A DNA stretch of 64,000 bases from CAYNJF01 sp964351745 (lineage in GTDB: Bacteria; Pseudomonadota; Gammaproteobacteria; Berkiellales; Berkiellaceae). The stretch spans positions 31,995 to 95,994 of the forward strand of contig CAYGPI010000001.1 in the NCBI GenBank assembly GCA_964351745.1. Reading direction: 5' to 3'. Below are positions 24,294 to 33,289 of the stretch, one piece after another. The notes below the pieces were generated by a model. It saw only the letters and a program-made list of their open reading frames with translations, was not told the DNA's origin and did not search any database. A program made the translations under genes and the position numbers. The number at the start of each line of letters is the position of its first letter. Positions within the stretch are counted from its first letter, which is position 1.

Positions 24294-25581
24294 GGCTTAG
24301 GTTCCCAGAATCATAATCATAGGCAAAAAATTCGGCATATCGACCCCAGTCAATCACAACTTTAAGCACTCTTTCTGCTTCGTTCCCCGTGAGAGACTCT
24401 TGTAGCTCAGCTAAAAAGTAATTTTCAGATTCAATATGATTATGTCTGGCGTCTAAGGTCTTCCTGATGTGTTGAGCAAGCGGGACAGTTTGTGATAACT
24501 GCGCAGCAAAGATTTTTTTACGCCCTAGAATATCAGCATTGGCAAAAGTAGCGCCTTTTTCAGTTAAAGTGATATCCCCTTTAGAAACAGTAGCTAATTG
24601 CAAAATTTCTAAGGCTTCCGTTAGCGGGAATAAGCCATCCACCTCTAGATGGAGCTCATCCGCCAGGACCGGTAGATCCATCGGGCCAGTTTGCTCTGCT
24701 AGCTCATCAACAAGTCCTGTTAGCTCAGAAACACCAGCGTCAGGTAGTCTGTAACCTAAATCCATACGCTTGTAGTCGTGCCCAGCATCCTCTGGTCTCA
24801 CGTCTTTTGGTCTTTGGCTGGTCGTCATTAATGTGTAAATGTCATCGACCAACTTTATAAAATGCGGATCTTTAGGATTGCGTGGGTATGGTGTGCTGAC
24901 TTTAAGCTCTGCTCGAATTTGGCCTGGATCACTAGCGAAAATCATAATCCTATCGGCCATAAGGGCTGCTTCTTCGATGCTATGAGTGACAAATAGAATA
25001 CCCTTCGTGCGAGTACTTTTTTGTTGCCAAAGAGTCATTAAGTCGCCCTTGAGGTTTTCTGACGTTAGGACGTCCAAGGCTGAGAAAGGCTCGTCCATCA
25101 ATAAAAGCTCAGGCTCGACAACAAGAGCTCTTGCAAAGCCAACACGCTGGCGCATGCCGCCAGACAATTCTTTTGGGTAAGCCGATTCAAAACCATCTAA
25201 ACCAATCATGTCGATAGCTTTAAGAGCCCTTTTGCGTCTCTCAGCTGGTGCGACCCCTAAGGCTTCTAAGCCAAGTTCAACATTTTGAAGGACGGTTAGC
25301 CATGGTAATAAAGCAAACGATTGGAAAACCATAGCAATACCTTGCACTGGTTTTTTGACTTCCATATCCCTATATACAACTTTGCCTTGACTTGGTTTTA
25401 TGAGTCCAGCAATGATACGAAGTAAGGTTGATTTACCTGAGCCAGATTTACCGAGTAGGGCAATAATCTCTCCTTCTTTCATTTCAAAGGAGACATTGTC
25501 CAGGACAAGTAAATTTTGTTTGTCTTTTGTTTTAAAAGACTTTTGAACTTCCTCTAAGGAAAATAGGACATTGTCAGACAT
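24277..25581 (-). CDS. ABC transporter ATPase with C-terminal AAA-associated domain (nitrate/sulfonate type)
   Basis: 434 residues. Residues 1-260 are an ABC ATPase with Walker A GKSGSGKST, signature LSGGMRQRVGFARAL and Walker B LLLMDEPFSALD. Residues about 285-434 form the extra domain seen on some CmpC/TauB-like ATPases (AAA-associated, with ADELHLEVDGLFPLTEAL). Such ATPases drive import of small anions or organic acids, but the substrate here is unknown. The gene follows the permease gene by 7 bases, with a TAGG ribosome site, and its end overlaps tamA. Confidence 0.85.
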   Translation of the reverse strand: MSDNVLFSLEEVQKSFKTKDKQNLLVLDNVSFEMKEGEIIALLGKSGSGKSTLLRIIAGLIKPSQGKVVYRDMEVKKPVQGIAMVFQSFALLPWLTVLQNVELGLEALGVAPAERRKRALKAIDMIGLDGFESAYPKELSGGMRQRVGFARALVVEPELLLMDEPFSALDVLTSENLKGDLMTLWQQKSTRTKGILFVTHSIEEAALMADRIMIFASDPGQIRAELKVSTPYPRNPKDPHFIKLVDDIYTLMTTSQRPKDVRPEDAGHDYKRMDLGYRLPDAGVSELTGLVDELAEQTGPMDLPVLADELHLEVDGLFPLTEALEILQLATVSKGDITLTEKGATFANADILGRKKIFAAQLSQTVPLAQHIRKTLDARHNHIESENYFLAELQESLTGNEAERVLKVVIDWGRYAEFFAYDYDSGNLSLENPK

Positions 25582-25588
25582 AATTTAC

Positions 25589-27325
25589 CTAAAAGTTGTA
25601 ACGCTCTTGCGCTAGTTTGTAGAGCTTTTGCCAGACCAACCGGTTAAGCAAAATAACATAAAGACACATCACGCCAATGCCTAAGACAATCCGTGATAAG
25701 TCGCCGACTTTGGTGACGTCATAAATATAAGCACCGAGACCGACTGCCTGAAGGGTTTCGCCACCCCATTCGACAACTTCAGCAACAATGGAGGCGTTCC
25801 AGCAACCACCTGCGGCAGTCATAGCACCGGTCACGTAGAAAGGGAAGATGCCAGGAATGATAACCTTTTTCCACCATAGCCAACCTTTCACTTGGTAATT
25901 CTTAGCGGCAAGTCTTAGCTCTAAAGGAAAATTGAGTGTGCCAGCAATAACATTAAAAAGGATATACCACTGTGTGGCTAAGATCATAAGTGGCGACGTC
26001 CAAACATTAACGTTTAGATCGAACGTGATGATCAGCATAAAGAGAACTGGGTAAACCAAGTTAGCTGGGAAAGCTGCCAAAAATTGAATGATTGGCTGAA
26101 TAGACGATGCTATTTTGGGGCGCAAGCCAATCCAAACACCAATGGGCACCCACACGATGCTGCTAAGGATGATGAGCAAAGTAACTTTAATGGCGGTGAC
26201 AAAGCCAAGATAGAAAACGTTCACAATCTCGGCAGAGCTGACTTCTATGTAAATAAAACGTACAAGTGCAATGGTCATTAAAGCTAAAATAAGAAAACAA
26301 GCTGTGCTCCATGTGATTTGAGCTGTTTTAGAGATGGCTTGGCGAAATTTAGGCGAGAACCTTGGCTGATGACGATTAGGAGCATGTCTTGGAGTAATCG
26401 CAAGTTCTCGAATAAACAATAGCCCCTTTGTAAGTGGTTTGGTGATGTGTGCTTTTTGAAGTACATTTAAAAACCATGAGCCAGCTGTTTCAACTTCTTC
26501 GCTAGGCTCTGCTTTAAATTTTTCTGACCAAACTAATAATGGCCTAAAAATAACTTGGTCATAAATAAGTATGACAACCAACATTGTTACGATAACGTAA
26601 GCCAATGCAGCGTAATCACTTTGGTTAGTTGCTACTTGAATGTAGGAGCCAATGCCTGGCAAGTTAATATTTTGGTTTGCTACAGAGATGGCTTCACTGG
26701 CAACGACAAAGAACCAGCCAGCGGATAATGACATCATGGTATTCCAAAGTAAGCCAGGAATAGCAAAGGGGACTTCAAGTCGCCAGAACTTTTGCCAAGC
26801 GCTTAAATGGTACATTTGAGCGACTTCATTCAAATCTTTAGGTAAGGTCTTTAAAGACTGATAAAAGCTTAAAGTCATATTCCAAACTTGTGATGTAAAG
26901 ATAGCAAAAATAGCAGCACACTCAGGCCCTAGGCGGCTACCTGAGAATAAATAAATAAAAGGCAGCACACTTATAGATAAAAATCCTAAAATTGGCACAG
27001 ATTGCATGACGTCAATAAAAGGTAAAATGATTCTTTCTGCCTTTGCGCTTTTTGCGGCCCACGTTCCAACTAAGAATGTAAATAAGAAAGATATCAATAA
27101 TGCCAGTGCCATACGAAGCACTGTGAACATAGCATACTCAGGAAGATAACTTGGGCTAAGTGATATAGCAATCTGCTCTCCAAGGGTATAAGGGGATTGC
27201 ATTTGGTGAGCCCCCATCACAATGGAAGCTAATAAACCAAAGAGCAGCGTGATGATAATTAAATCCCATTGATTAAAGGGAATACCAAATCGACTGCTTA
27301 ATTGTTCATATTTTCTATTGAGCAT
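25589..27325 (-). CDS. ABC transporter permease, two fused membrane domains
   Basis: 578 residues: two copies of the binding-protein-dependent permease domain in one chain, about residues 75-290 and 370-570. Each carries an EAA-like loop: LNEVAQMYHLSAWQKFWRLE in the first half and LRLAAKNYQVKGWLWWKKV in the second. With the ATPase at 24277 it would make a complete importer core. No substrate-binding protein gene lies beside it, which is unusual for this family. No ribosome site is obvious before the ATG. Confidence 0.85.
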   Translation of the reverse strand: MLNRKYEQLSSRFGIPFNQWDLIIITLLFGLLASIVMGAHQMQSPYTLGEQIAISLSPSYLPEYAMFTVLRMALALLISFLFTFLVGTWAAKSAKAERIILPFIDVMQSVPILGFLSISVLPFIYLFSGSRLGPECAAIFAIFTSQVWNMTLSFYQSLKTLPKDLNEVAQMYHLSAWQKFWRLEVPFAIPGLLWNTMMSLSAGWFFVVASEAISVANQNINLPGIGSYIQVATNQSDYAALAYVIVTMLVVILIYDQVIFRPLLVWSEKFKAEPSEEVETAGSWFLNVLQKAHITKPLTKGLLFIRELAITPRHAPNRHQPRFSPKFRQAISKTAQITWSTACFLILALMTIALVRFIYIEVSSAEIVNVFYLGFVTAIKVTLLIILSSIVWVPIGVWIGLRPKIASSIQPIIQFLAAFPANLVYPVLFMLIITFDLNVNVWTSPLMILATQWYILFNVIAGTLNFPLELRLAAKNYQVKGWLWWKKVIIPGIFPFYVTGAMTAAGGCWNASIVAEVVEWGGETLQAVGLGAYIYDVTKVGDLSRIVLGIGVMCLYVILLNRLVWQKLYKLAQERYNF

Positions 27326-27493
27326 AGCTATTCATAGGTTAGGTTTTTAACGCAATGTTAAAGGATAATATATAGAAAGGCTATGATCTTGAGTAGCTAA
27401 ATAGTTCTAATTTAATTAGAATCATCTCTAACAAGATTTTGAAGCACAGTCTAAACTTTATACCATACTGTTGCTGTTACTCTGGAGACAAGC

Positions 27494-28738
27494 ATGATAC
27501 GGATCCATCCGCCCTTTATAGCGCCACTTGCAAGTATTATGACGCTTGTTTTAGGAGCGGGTTTTTATACAACATTAACGACAAATGATCTTTCTAGAGC
27601 TAATGTTGATAGTTGGATAATCGGCTGTGTTTCCAGTGCCTATTTCTGCGGATTACTCATTAGTGGCTTTAAAGCTCAAACCTACATTATGAGGGTTGGC
27701 CATATTCGAGCATTTGCAACTTTTGCAGCTTGCATCGCTGTAACAACTATTTTGCAGGGTCTGTATTTTTCTCCAACATTTTGGGTTGCTTTGCGATTTG
27801 TCGGCGGGTTTGGGTTAGCTGGTATTGCTGTTGTGGTGGAAAGCTGGCTTCTTGATGGAAGCGAGCAAAAAGACAGAGGCACAGTGCTTGCTATTTATAT
27901 GTTTGCTTATTACTTGGCACAAGCGCTTGGTCAACTTTTTCTTATGCTTAATATCTCAACTGATCTTGAGAAATACTGCATCATTGCCATTCTATCAAGC
28001 CTTTCGATCTTGCCCGTTTGTATGACTAGGTTTAATGCGCCTTGCCCAGAAGAGCCAAATATTCTTTCGATTCGATACCTTCACAAGCGTGTTCCTTTAG
28101 GCGTATGGGGTTGTTTTTTTTCAGGGATGCTTTTAGGGCCAATTTATAGCTTGCTACCTGATTACCTGTATCTCAATGATAAAGATGCCTCTGAAACAGC
28201 TCTTATTATGATGGTAATCATTCTTGGTGGAACCTTTCTGCAATATCCAATAGGAAAGCTATCGGATAGGTTAGATCGTCGACATGTTATGTTAGGCATC
28301 AGTGTTTCTTGCATCATTCTGTTCTTGTTATTGATCCCAGATTTTTATGATAACTCGTGGTTGTTAGTTTTAGGTTTTCTTATTGGTGGAGCCACTTTCA
28401 CGGTTTATCCGTTATCAATCAGTCATACCATCGACCATATTAAATCTTCAGATACTCTCTCTGCTGTATCCACGTTGTTGTTAGCCTATGGTGCTGGATC
28501 CGCAATTGGGCCTTTAGTTGCTCCTATTTTTACAAAGATTTTAGGGAATAATGGTCTTTGTTATTACTTTTTTGCAATTGGCGTTGCGTATTGCACCTAT
28601 ATCACTAGACGATTAATTTTAAAAATCCCATATAAGTATGATGAGCATGTCGACTTCGTTAGTATCCCAACTACAACGCCTAGTGCTGTCGTTGAGCGGC
28701 TAACAGATCTTGATGAGCCTGTTGAAGAAAAGAAATAA
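27494..28738 (+). CDS. MFS transporter, YcaD-like
   Basis: 414 residues, about 12 membrane helices. The stretch RFVGGFGLAGIAVVVESWLL, followed by MFAYYLAQALGQLF, is typical of the YcaD group of the major facilitator superfamily, whose substrates are unknown. The central loop has GKLSDRLDRRHVMLG, the standard MFS motif. The C-terminal 40 residues are charged. A GGAG ribosome site precedes the ATG. Confidence 0.8.
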   Translation: MIRIHPPFIAPLASIMTLVLGAGFYTTLTTNDLSRANVDSWIIGCVSSAYFCGLLISGFKAQTYIMRVGHIRAFATFAACIAVTTILQGLYFSPTFWVALRFVGGFGLAGIAVVVESWLLDGSEQKDRGTVLAIYMFAYYLAQALGQLFLMLNISTDLEKYCIIAILSSLSILPVCMTRFNAPCPEEPNILSIRYLHKRVPLGVWGCFFSGMLLGPIYSLLPDYLYLNDKDASETALIMMVIILGGTFLQYPIGKLSDRLDRRHVMLGISVSCIILFLLLIPDFYDNSWLLVLGFLIGGATFTVYPLSISHTIDHIKSSDTLSAVSTLLLAYGAGSAIGPLVAPIFTKILGNNGLCYYFFAIGVAYCTYITRRLILKIPYKYDEHVDFVSIPTTTPSAVVERLTDLDEPVEEKK

Positions 28739-28859
28739 CCAGGGAAATTTCGGTTAATTAGCAGTCTTTGTTTGGGGCAAACCATACATCATGGCGGTTT
28801 AGTTCAAGCAGCTCCCATGGTATAATTTTCCATCATAATTTAATGAGTTGACAAACAAA

Positions 28860-29438
28860 ATGATGCATCGCTTTTTTGCAAAAGTGTTTTTCTTATCTTG
28901 TTTATTTCTTGGGGCTCAGGATATGGCGCATGCAAAACTTAGTGAGGACGACGTTTCAAACATTAAGCATCTTTTCCTGCTTATTGATGCTCGCTTTCAA
29001 TTGCAAAAAGAAGCATCAGCTTTCAAATATGTCGAAAACATGCCTTCTTATATGCCTGGTCGAGAGCAACAAATTTTAGCTGAGTTGCGACCTCGTGTGA
29101 CGGCCAATAACCTTGACTTACAAGAAGTTCAATCGTTCTTTCACTTGATGATGCGCACCAGTGTAGATTTGCAAAATAAGTGGCAGCAACATTGGTTGCG
29201 CCATGAGTTTCCAGATAATTACCCTTTACGGGAATTACAAGCTCACATTCGCCCTGAGTTAGATAAGTTATCTCAAGAGATAGTCGATCAAATTGGGTTA
29301 ACTGCGATGATATTTTCTCAACCAGAGCATTTTAAAGAGATTTCAGGCTTATTTCATGAAAGTATTGAGGATGACTTTATTACAATGAATCAGAGAAAGG
29401 CCTTAATTCAAGCTTTAGTGAGAATTAAAAAGGTTTAG
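28860..29438 (+). CDS. Chorismate mutase, exported gamma (AroQ) type
   Basis: 192 residues: a signal peptide (cut after AHA, about residue 25) and an all-helical chorismate mutase domain. Matches to the secreted gamma class include a first helix with LFLLIDARFQLQKEASAFKY, the GREQQIL motif, and FFHLMMRTSVDLQNKWQ. The enzyme turns chorismate into prephenate. The start is uncertain: ATG at 28860 or 28863, or TTG 28848; ribosome sites are weak. One base separates it from ubiC, so it is the first gene of a three-gene chorismate-using operon, although its product appears to be exported. Confidence 0.8.
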   Translation: MMHRFFAKVFFLSCLFLGAQDMAHAKLSEDDVSNIKHLFLLIDARFQLQKEASAFKYVENMPSYMPGREQQILAELRPRVTANNLDLQEVQSFFHLMMRTSVDLQNKWQQHWLRHEFPDNYPLRELQAHIRPELDKLSQEIVDQIGLTAMIFSQPEHFKEISGLFHESIEDDFITMNQRKALIQALVRIKKV

Positions 29439-29439
29439 A

Positions 29440-30009
29440 ATGATTTCATCTACGACTCATTGGGTGGACAGTATTTCATCTTTAGAAGTGCTACCAAATG
29501 TTAATATGACAAAATGGCTTACAAAGCCCTTTGTCCTCACACAAAGCTTAAAAAAGATATCCGAAGATTTCAAAGTAACCCTCTTGAATCAATCTTTTCA
29601 TGCTCCTTTGATCCAAGAATGTCTCGCTTTTGATTCACCCCTAGATCCAGAGACTCCAACGTTCATTAGGCAAGTTGTTCTTAGTGATGGTGATAAACCT
29701 TTGAGCTATGGGCGAGTGGTTATCCCAAAAAAAACTTATGATTTTCTGTCTTGCGATTTAGCAGGCATGGGAGAGCAACCCTTTGGGGAGTTTGTACTTT
29801 ATACCCGCTCTGACTATGAGCGCAGCAGCTTTGACTATATTCACATGAAGAGCTTCAAAAGCTATCCTTATTTAGTTGAGTATTTAGATAACGATTTTCA
29901 ATATTCTCAGACTTGGGGGCGGCGATCTATCTTTAGTTTAAGTGGTCACCCTTTGCTTGTGATAGAAGTCTTTATGCCTAACATGCCTCATTATCCTAAT
30001 GAGGGTTAA
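29440..30009 (+). CDS. ubiC: Chorismate lyase (chorismate--pyruvate lyase)
   Basis: 189 residues, fitting UbiC. Characteristic features are WLTKPFVLTQSLKK at the start, RQVVL followed by YGRVVIP (conserved arginine), GEQPFGEFVLY and the ending WGRRSIFSLSGHPLLVIEVF with the catalytic glutamate. It removes pyruvate from chorismate to give 4-hydroxybenzoate, the first step of ubiquinone synthesis. An AAGG site lies seven bases before the ATG, inside the end of the previous gene. pabB follows after two bases. Confidence 0.85.
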   Translation: MISSTTHWVDSISSLEVLPNVNMTKWLTKPFVLTQSLKKISEDFKVTLLNQSFHAPLIQECLAFDSPLDPETPTFIRQVVLSDGDKPLSYGRVVIPKKTYDFLSCDLAGMGEQPFGEFVLYTRSDYERSSFDYIHMKSFKSYPYLVEYLDNDFQYSQTWGRRSIFSLSGHPLLVIEVFMPNMPHYPNEG

Positions 30010-30011
30010 GT

Positions 30012-31394
30012 ATGCAGTATCCTGTTTTCCAAGAAATCCCTTATGTGGATCCACTGTCTAGATTTGAGCAGATTGATTCAAAAAATGCTGTTTGGCTGGA
30101 TTCCTCACAAAATCATAGTCATTTAGGCCAATATAGCTATATTGCTTTTGAGCCATTACAGATCTATAAGCTGAAGAGCGGATTGCTAAACTCAAAGCCT
30201 CTAACAGATAATCCTGATAAAATAATACAGACTCTCTTACGAGAGAATGCTCTTCAAAAAATACCCAATATCCCTCCTTTTCAAGGGGGCCTGGCAGGAT
30301 TTTTTAGTTATGATTTCGCTTGGTATTTAGAGGATCTGCCAAGCCAAGCGATTGATGACATGGGGTTTGAAGACTTCTACCTGGGGATTTATGATCTGGT
30401 TATCTCCTTTGATCATCAGCAAAAAAAATCATGGGTTGTGTCTGCTGGAGGCTTAACCATGCGCAGTGAGGCTAGACATGATATGGCACGTCAAAGGCTT
30501 GATGAGGCCCTTTCTAAATTAAATCCAGACAACTTAGCCATCAGAGAAACGAAAAAGAACCTATCAACTAGCTCTTATCCTATTGATTCAACGCATGACG
30601 CTATGTCTTATGAACAAATGGTTGCTAAAACAATCGATTATATCTATGCCGGAGATATCTTTGAAGCCAACGTCACTCAACGTTTTAAAACAAGGTTTGA
30701 TGGCGATTTTCTAGATTTGTATCAAAGGCTAAGACGGAACAATCCAGCGCCATTTTCAGCTCTCTGCGCCTTTGAAGACACTCAACTTCTATCTTCATCG
30801 CCAGAGCGATTTGTTAAAGTTGAATCAAATAAAGTTGAAACAAGGCCTATTAAGGGTACTGCTCATCGAAGTGATGATTGGCAACAAGATCAATGGCTAG
30901 CCAAACAATTATTTGAAAGCGAAAAAGATCGAGCTGAAAATATCATGATTGTTGATCTCATGCGAAATGACTTGTCTAAGGTGTGCAAACCACATTCAGT
31001 GAAAGTACCATCTTTATGCCAAGTAGAGTCCTATCAAACAGTGCACCACTTGGTCTCTATCGTGCAAGGTGAGCTGAAAGAAGATTGTGATGCCGTAGAT
31101 TTATTGACGGCTTCCTTTCCCGGTGGGTCGATTACCGGAGCGCCTAAGCTTCGAGCTATGGAAATTATTGATACGCTTGAGCCATACCAAAGAGGGCCGT
31201 ATTGTGGCTCTATTGGTTATCTTGCCTTTAATGGAGATATGGATCTTAGTATCTCAATCCGCACCCTTTGCTTGAAGAATCATCAATTAACTTTTGGGGC
31301 AGGGGGAGCGATTACCGCTGACTCCAAGGCTCAAGGAGAGTACCAAGAGTCTCAGGTAAAAGCTAAGGCTTTAATTCAAACCTTATTGGAGTAA
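30012..31394 (+). CDS. pabB: Aminodeoxychorismate synthase component I
   Basis: 460 residues, the length of PabB. The chorismate-binding core has YAGDIFEANVTQRF, LSSSPERFVKV, RPIKGTAHR and GGSITGAPKLRAMEII. Lysine 281 in PIKGT is the mark of aminodeoxychorismate synthase; anthranilate synthase has PIAGT. It makes 4-amino-4-deoxychorismate for folate, with an amidotransferase (PabA/TrpG) not in this window. The gene overlaps no other but follows ubiC by two bases with a GAGGG site, so the three are one transcript. Confidence 0.9.
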   Translation: MQYPVFQEIPYVDPLSRFEQIDSKNAVWLDSSQNHSHLGQYSYIAFEPLQIYKLKSGLLNSKPLTDNPDKIIQTLLRENALQKIPNIPPFQGGLAGFFSYDFAWYLEDLPSQAIDDMGFEDFYLGIYDLVISFDHQQKKSWVVSAGGLTMRSEARHDMARQRLDEALSKLNPDNLAIRETKKNLSTSSYPIDSTHDAMSYEQMVAKTIDYIYAGDIFEANVTQRFKTRFDGDFLDLYQRLRRNNPAPFSALCAFEDTQLLSSSPERFVKVESNKVETRPIKGTAHRSDDWQQDQWLAKQLFESEKDRAENIMIVDLMRNDLSKVCKPHSVKVPSLCQVESYQTVHHLVSIVQGELKEDCDAVDLLTASFPGGSITGAPKLRAMEIIDTLEPYQRGPYCGSIGYLAFNGDMDLSISIRTLCLKNHQLTFGAGGAITADSKAQGEYQESQVKAKALIQTLLE

Positions 31395-31399
31395 ACAAA

Positions 31400-32620
31400 T
31401 TATATTAGAAAGCGAAGCTTACGGATTTTTGTGCGTGGCTCAGCTTCAGCTTCAGCTCTATTAGAGGTGCTTTCTATTAGCCTTTGCTTTTTAGAAGAAG
31501 TGTCACGTGCCAAAAATGAACAGGGTAAGACTCTCTCATTCCCACAAGATTTAATAAAGTTCGGTGTCAACATCTTTTTATTGTTAAAGACGCCTTGATA
31601 GGCTGAGTAGCCACCGTCTAGATTAAGTGCTGTTTTAACTTTCAAACCTTTTAAGAAATGGGCAAACTGAGGCAAAGTCAAACCATCTCGTCGACCAGGT
31701 GTTTCATCGCCTTTCACTGTGACAAATATGATTTCATCAGATTCAGTCAAAGCTATGGCTGATCGAGGGTTTGGCTGGTCAGCATGGTAAAAGGTGCCTG
31801 GAGGGATGGAGCTTGGGTGATCTCCTAAATATTGAGATACGCTTTTAAACTGAAAATTTGGATCTTTTAATTTTTCTTCAGGAAACACATTTTGATAATT
31901 ATCAACCAGCATAGGCCCTGAGCTCATTAGGTTACTGTCAGGCTCATTGATATAGTGATGATATGCTTCGGGAGAAGAAAACGATGTGATTGCTCTAATA
32001 CTGATCTGACCATTTTTTTCTATACGCACAAGAGCAAATTCATCTTTAGATGACATAGGTAATTGTGTCTCTAAGTGCAACCGAGCGTCAATATTAGGCG
32101 CTTTATAATCTGAGTCATGCTTGGATATGCTCGTACTGGAGCTGTCAGCTGTATTGGCAAACTCTACAATATTATCAATATCCTTTTTAATTGGTGTTAC
32201 AAGACGTCCTTTTGGAATATATTGGCAAGCAAAACGATGGGGGCCTATGGGATGGTTGAGTGGTAGAGAGAAAGCACCATTAATAGCATAGAATCCACCA
32301 TTCATGACGGCACCATAGCTACTTTCAGCCTGCTTTAGATATTTCATAAAATGGTCAGGGGATCCCTGATTACTGACCAGCTCAAAGGTGACTAGCTTTG
32401 AATTAATGCGCGTTATCATGATTTCATGAGGAATCGTCCTTTTCTCATTAAAAGGCTCGATCCCTACATATTGGCATGGATCTAGCATTGTTAGAAAAGT
32501 GGTTGTGATCCCGTTGCCAACAGATAAAGTGGTTACTTGGTTTTTTGGTGAATCAATCATAGTCTTAGGGGCTGTTTTAAGGTTGCCTAACTTTATCATG
32601 TTTTGGTACTTAATGAGCAC
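31400..32620 (-). CDS. Phosphodiester glycosidase (NAGPA-like) domain protein
   Basis: 406 residues. The NAGPA-type domain covers about residues 95-370: YGAVMNGGFYAI at its start, GPMLVDNYQNV, RSAIALTESDEIIFVTVKGD and KTALNLDGGYSAY. These are the conserved motifs of the family, which cleaves phosphodiester-linked sugars, as in the uncovering enzyme for mannose-6-phosphate in animals. A basic tail (KKQRL..., RKLRFLI) ends the protein. No signal peptide is seen. The start (GTG 32620, or ATG 32599) lacks a clear ribosome site. It is convergent with pabB, five bases away. Confidence 0.75.
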   Translation of the reverse strand: MLIKYQNMIKLGNLKTAPKTMIDSPKNQVTTLSVGNGITTTFLTMLDPCQYVGIEPFNEKRTIPHEIMITRINSKLVTFELVSNQGSPDHFMKYLKQAESSYGAVMNGGFYAINGAFSLPLNHPIGPHRFACQYIPKGRLVTPIKKDIDNIVEFANTADSSSTSISKHDSDYKAPNIDARLHLETQLPMSSKDEFALVRIEKNGQISIRAITSFSSPEAYHHYINEPDSNLMSSGPMLVDNYQNVFPEEKLKDPNFQFKSVSQYLGDHPSSIPPGTFYHADQPNPRSAIALTESDEIIFVTVKGDETPGRRDGLTLPQFAHFLKGLKVKTALNLDGGYSAYQGVFNNKKMLTPNFIKSCGNERVLPCSFLARDTSSKKQRLIESTSNRAEAEAEPRTKIRKLRFLI

Positions 32621-32882
32621 TTTTTGACGTATGAATATTGTGAAAACGCTACATTAATCGACCTATGGCCTATTTAACGCCTTGCGCCAAAGGAAAGAGC
32701 TCTTTTAATTTAAGTGTAAGTACTCTTTTTAATGCATGCTCTGTCATTGTCTTAGATGGTTCTATCAGCGCAAAGTAAAATGTGGTTCAAGGATAAGGAA
32801 AACTTGAAGTCTTGAACGAACTAGGCCTTATCCTGGGCTTAGCCTTTTAAAATTGGCATGAAAGATACAGATGTTCGTTTTA
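32621..32882. other. Noncoding stretch before the terminator array
   Basis: No plausible gene. An inverted repeat AGGATAAGG / CCTTATCCT at 32790-32834 encloses about 27 bases; it could be a structured RNA or another terminator. Otherwise nothing recognisable. Confidence 0.45.
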
Positions 32883-33035
32883 TTGCAAAAATGAGGTTAA
32901 AAAACGGGCAAGGGTGGCTTGCCCGTGAAAAAAGGAATGAACCCCAATGTATCATCCCTGTTACTGCAAAAATGGGTTAAAAAAAACGGGCAAGGGTGGC
33001 TTGCCCGTGAAAAAAGGAATGAACCCCAATGTATC

Positions 33036-33135
33036 NNNNNNNNNNNNNNNNNNNNNNNNNNNNNNNNNNNNNNNNNNNNNNNNNNNNNNNNNNNNNNNNN
33101 NNNNNNNNNNNNNNNNNNNNNNNNNNNNNNNNNNN
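33036..33135. other. Assembly gap (100 N)
   Basis: Exactly 100 N, a placeholder of unknown true length, inside the tandem terminator array. Confidence 0.98.
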
Positions 33136-33246
33136 ATCCCTGTTACTGCAAAAATGGGTTAAAAAAACGGGCAAGGGTGGCTTGCCCGTAAAAAAAGGAA
33201 TGAACCCCAATGTATCATCCCTGTTACTGCATCATGCTTTTAAAAA

Positions 33247-33269
33247 AGTGGGCAAGAGGCTTGCCCACT
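33247..33269 (-). terminator. Primary nrdB terminator
   Basis: Perfect ten-base stem AGTGGGCAAG / CTTGCCCACT with a three-base loop and a six-base T tract on the minus strand, 20 bases past the nrdB stop. Confidence 0.85.
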
Positions 33270-33289
33270 AAAAAGGAATGAACCCTAAT

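Larger units (their letters stand above)
32883..33289 (-). repeat. Tandem array of terminator hairpins downstream of nrdB, with 100-N gap
   Basis: Hairpins occur at 32904-32926, 32986-33008, 33167-33189 and 33247-33269. The first three are ACGGGCAAG, a five-base loop, CTTGCCCGT, and the first two are 82 bases apart; the units are nearly identical between hairpins as well. The last, next to nrdB, is AGTGGGCAAG-AGG-CTTGCCCACT. On the minus strand each is followed by a T run, so each is an intrinsic terminator for the nrdAB transcript. The 100 N at 33036-33135 fall inside the array, so more units may be missing. The unit also contains a sequence similar to the last bases of nrdB. Confidence 0.85.

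Noticed and set aside
32919..33271. Open frames within the repeat array
   Set aside because: They run through the 100-N gap and repeat sequence; a translation across N has no meaning.
32883..33289. CRISPR array
   Set aside because: The 82-base units are identical throughout, with no variable spacers, and each contains a terminator hairpin.
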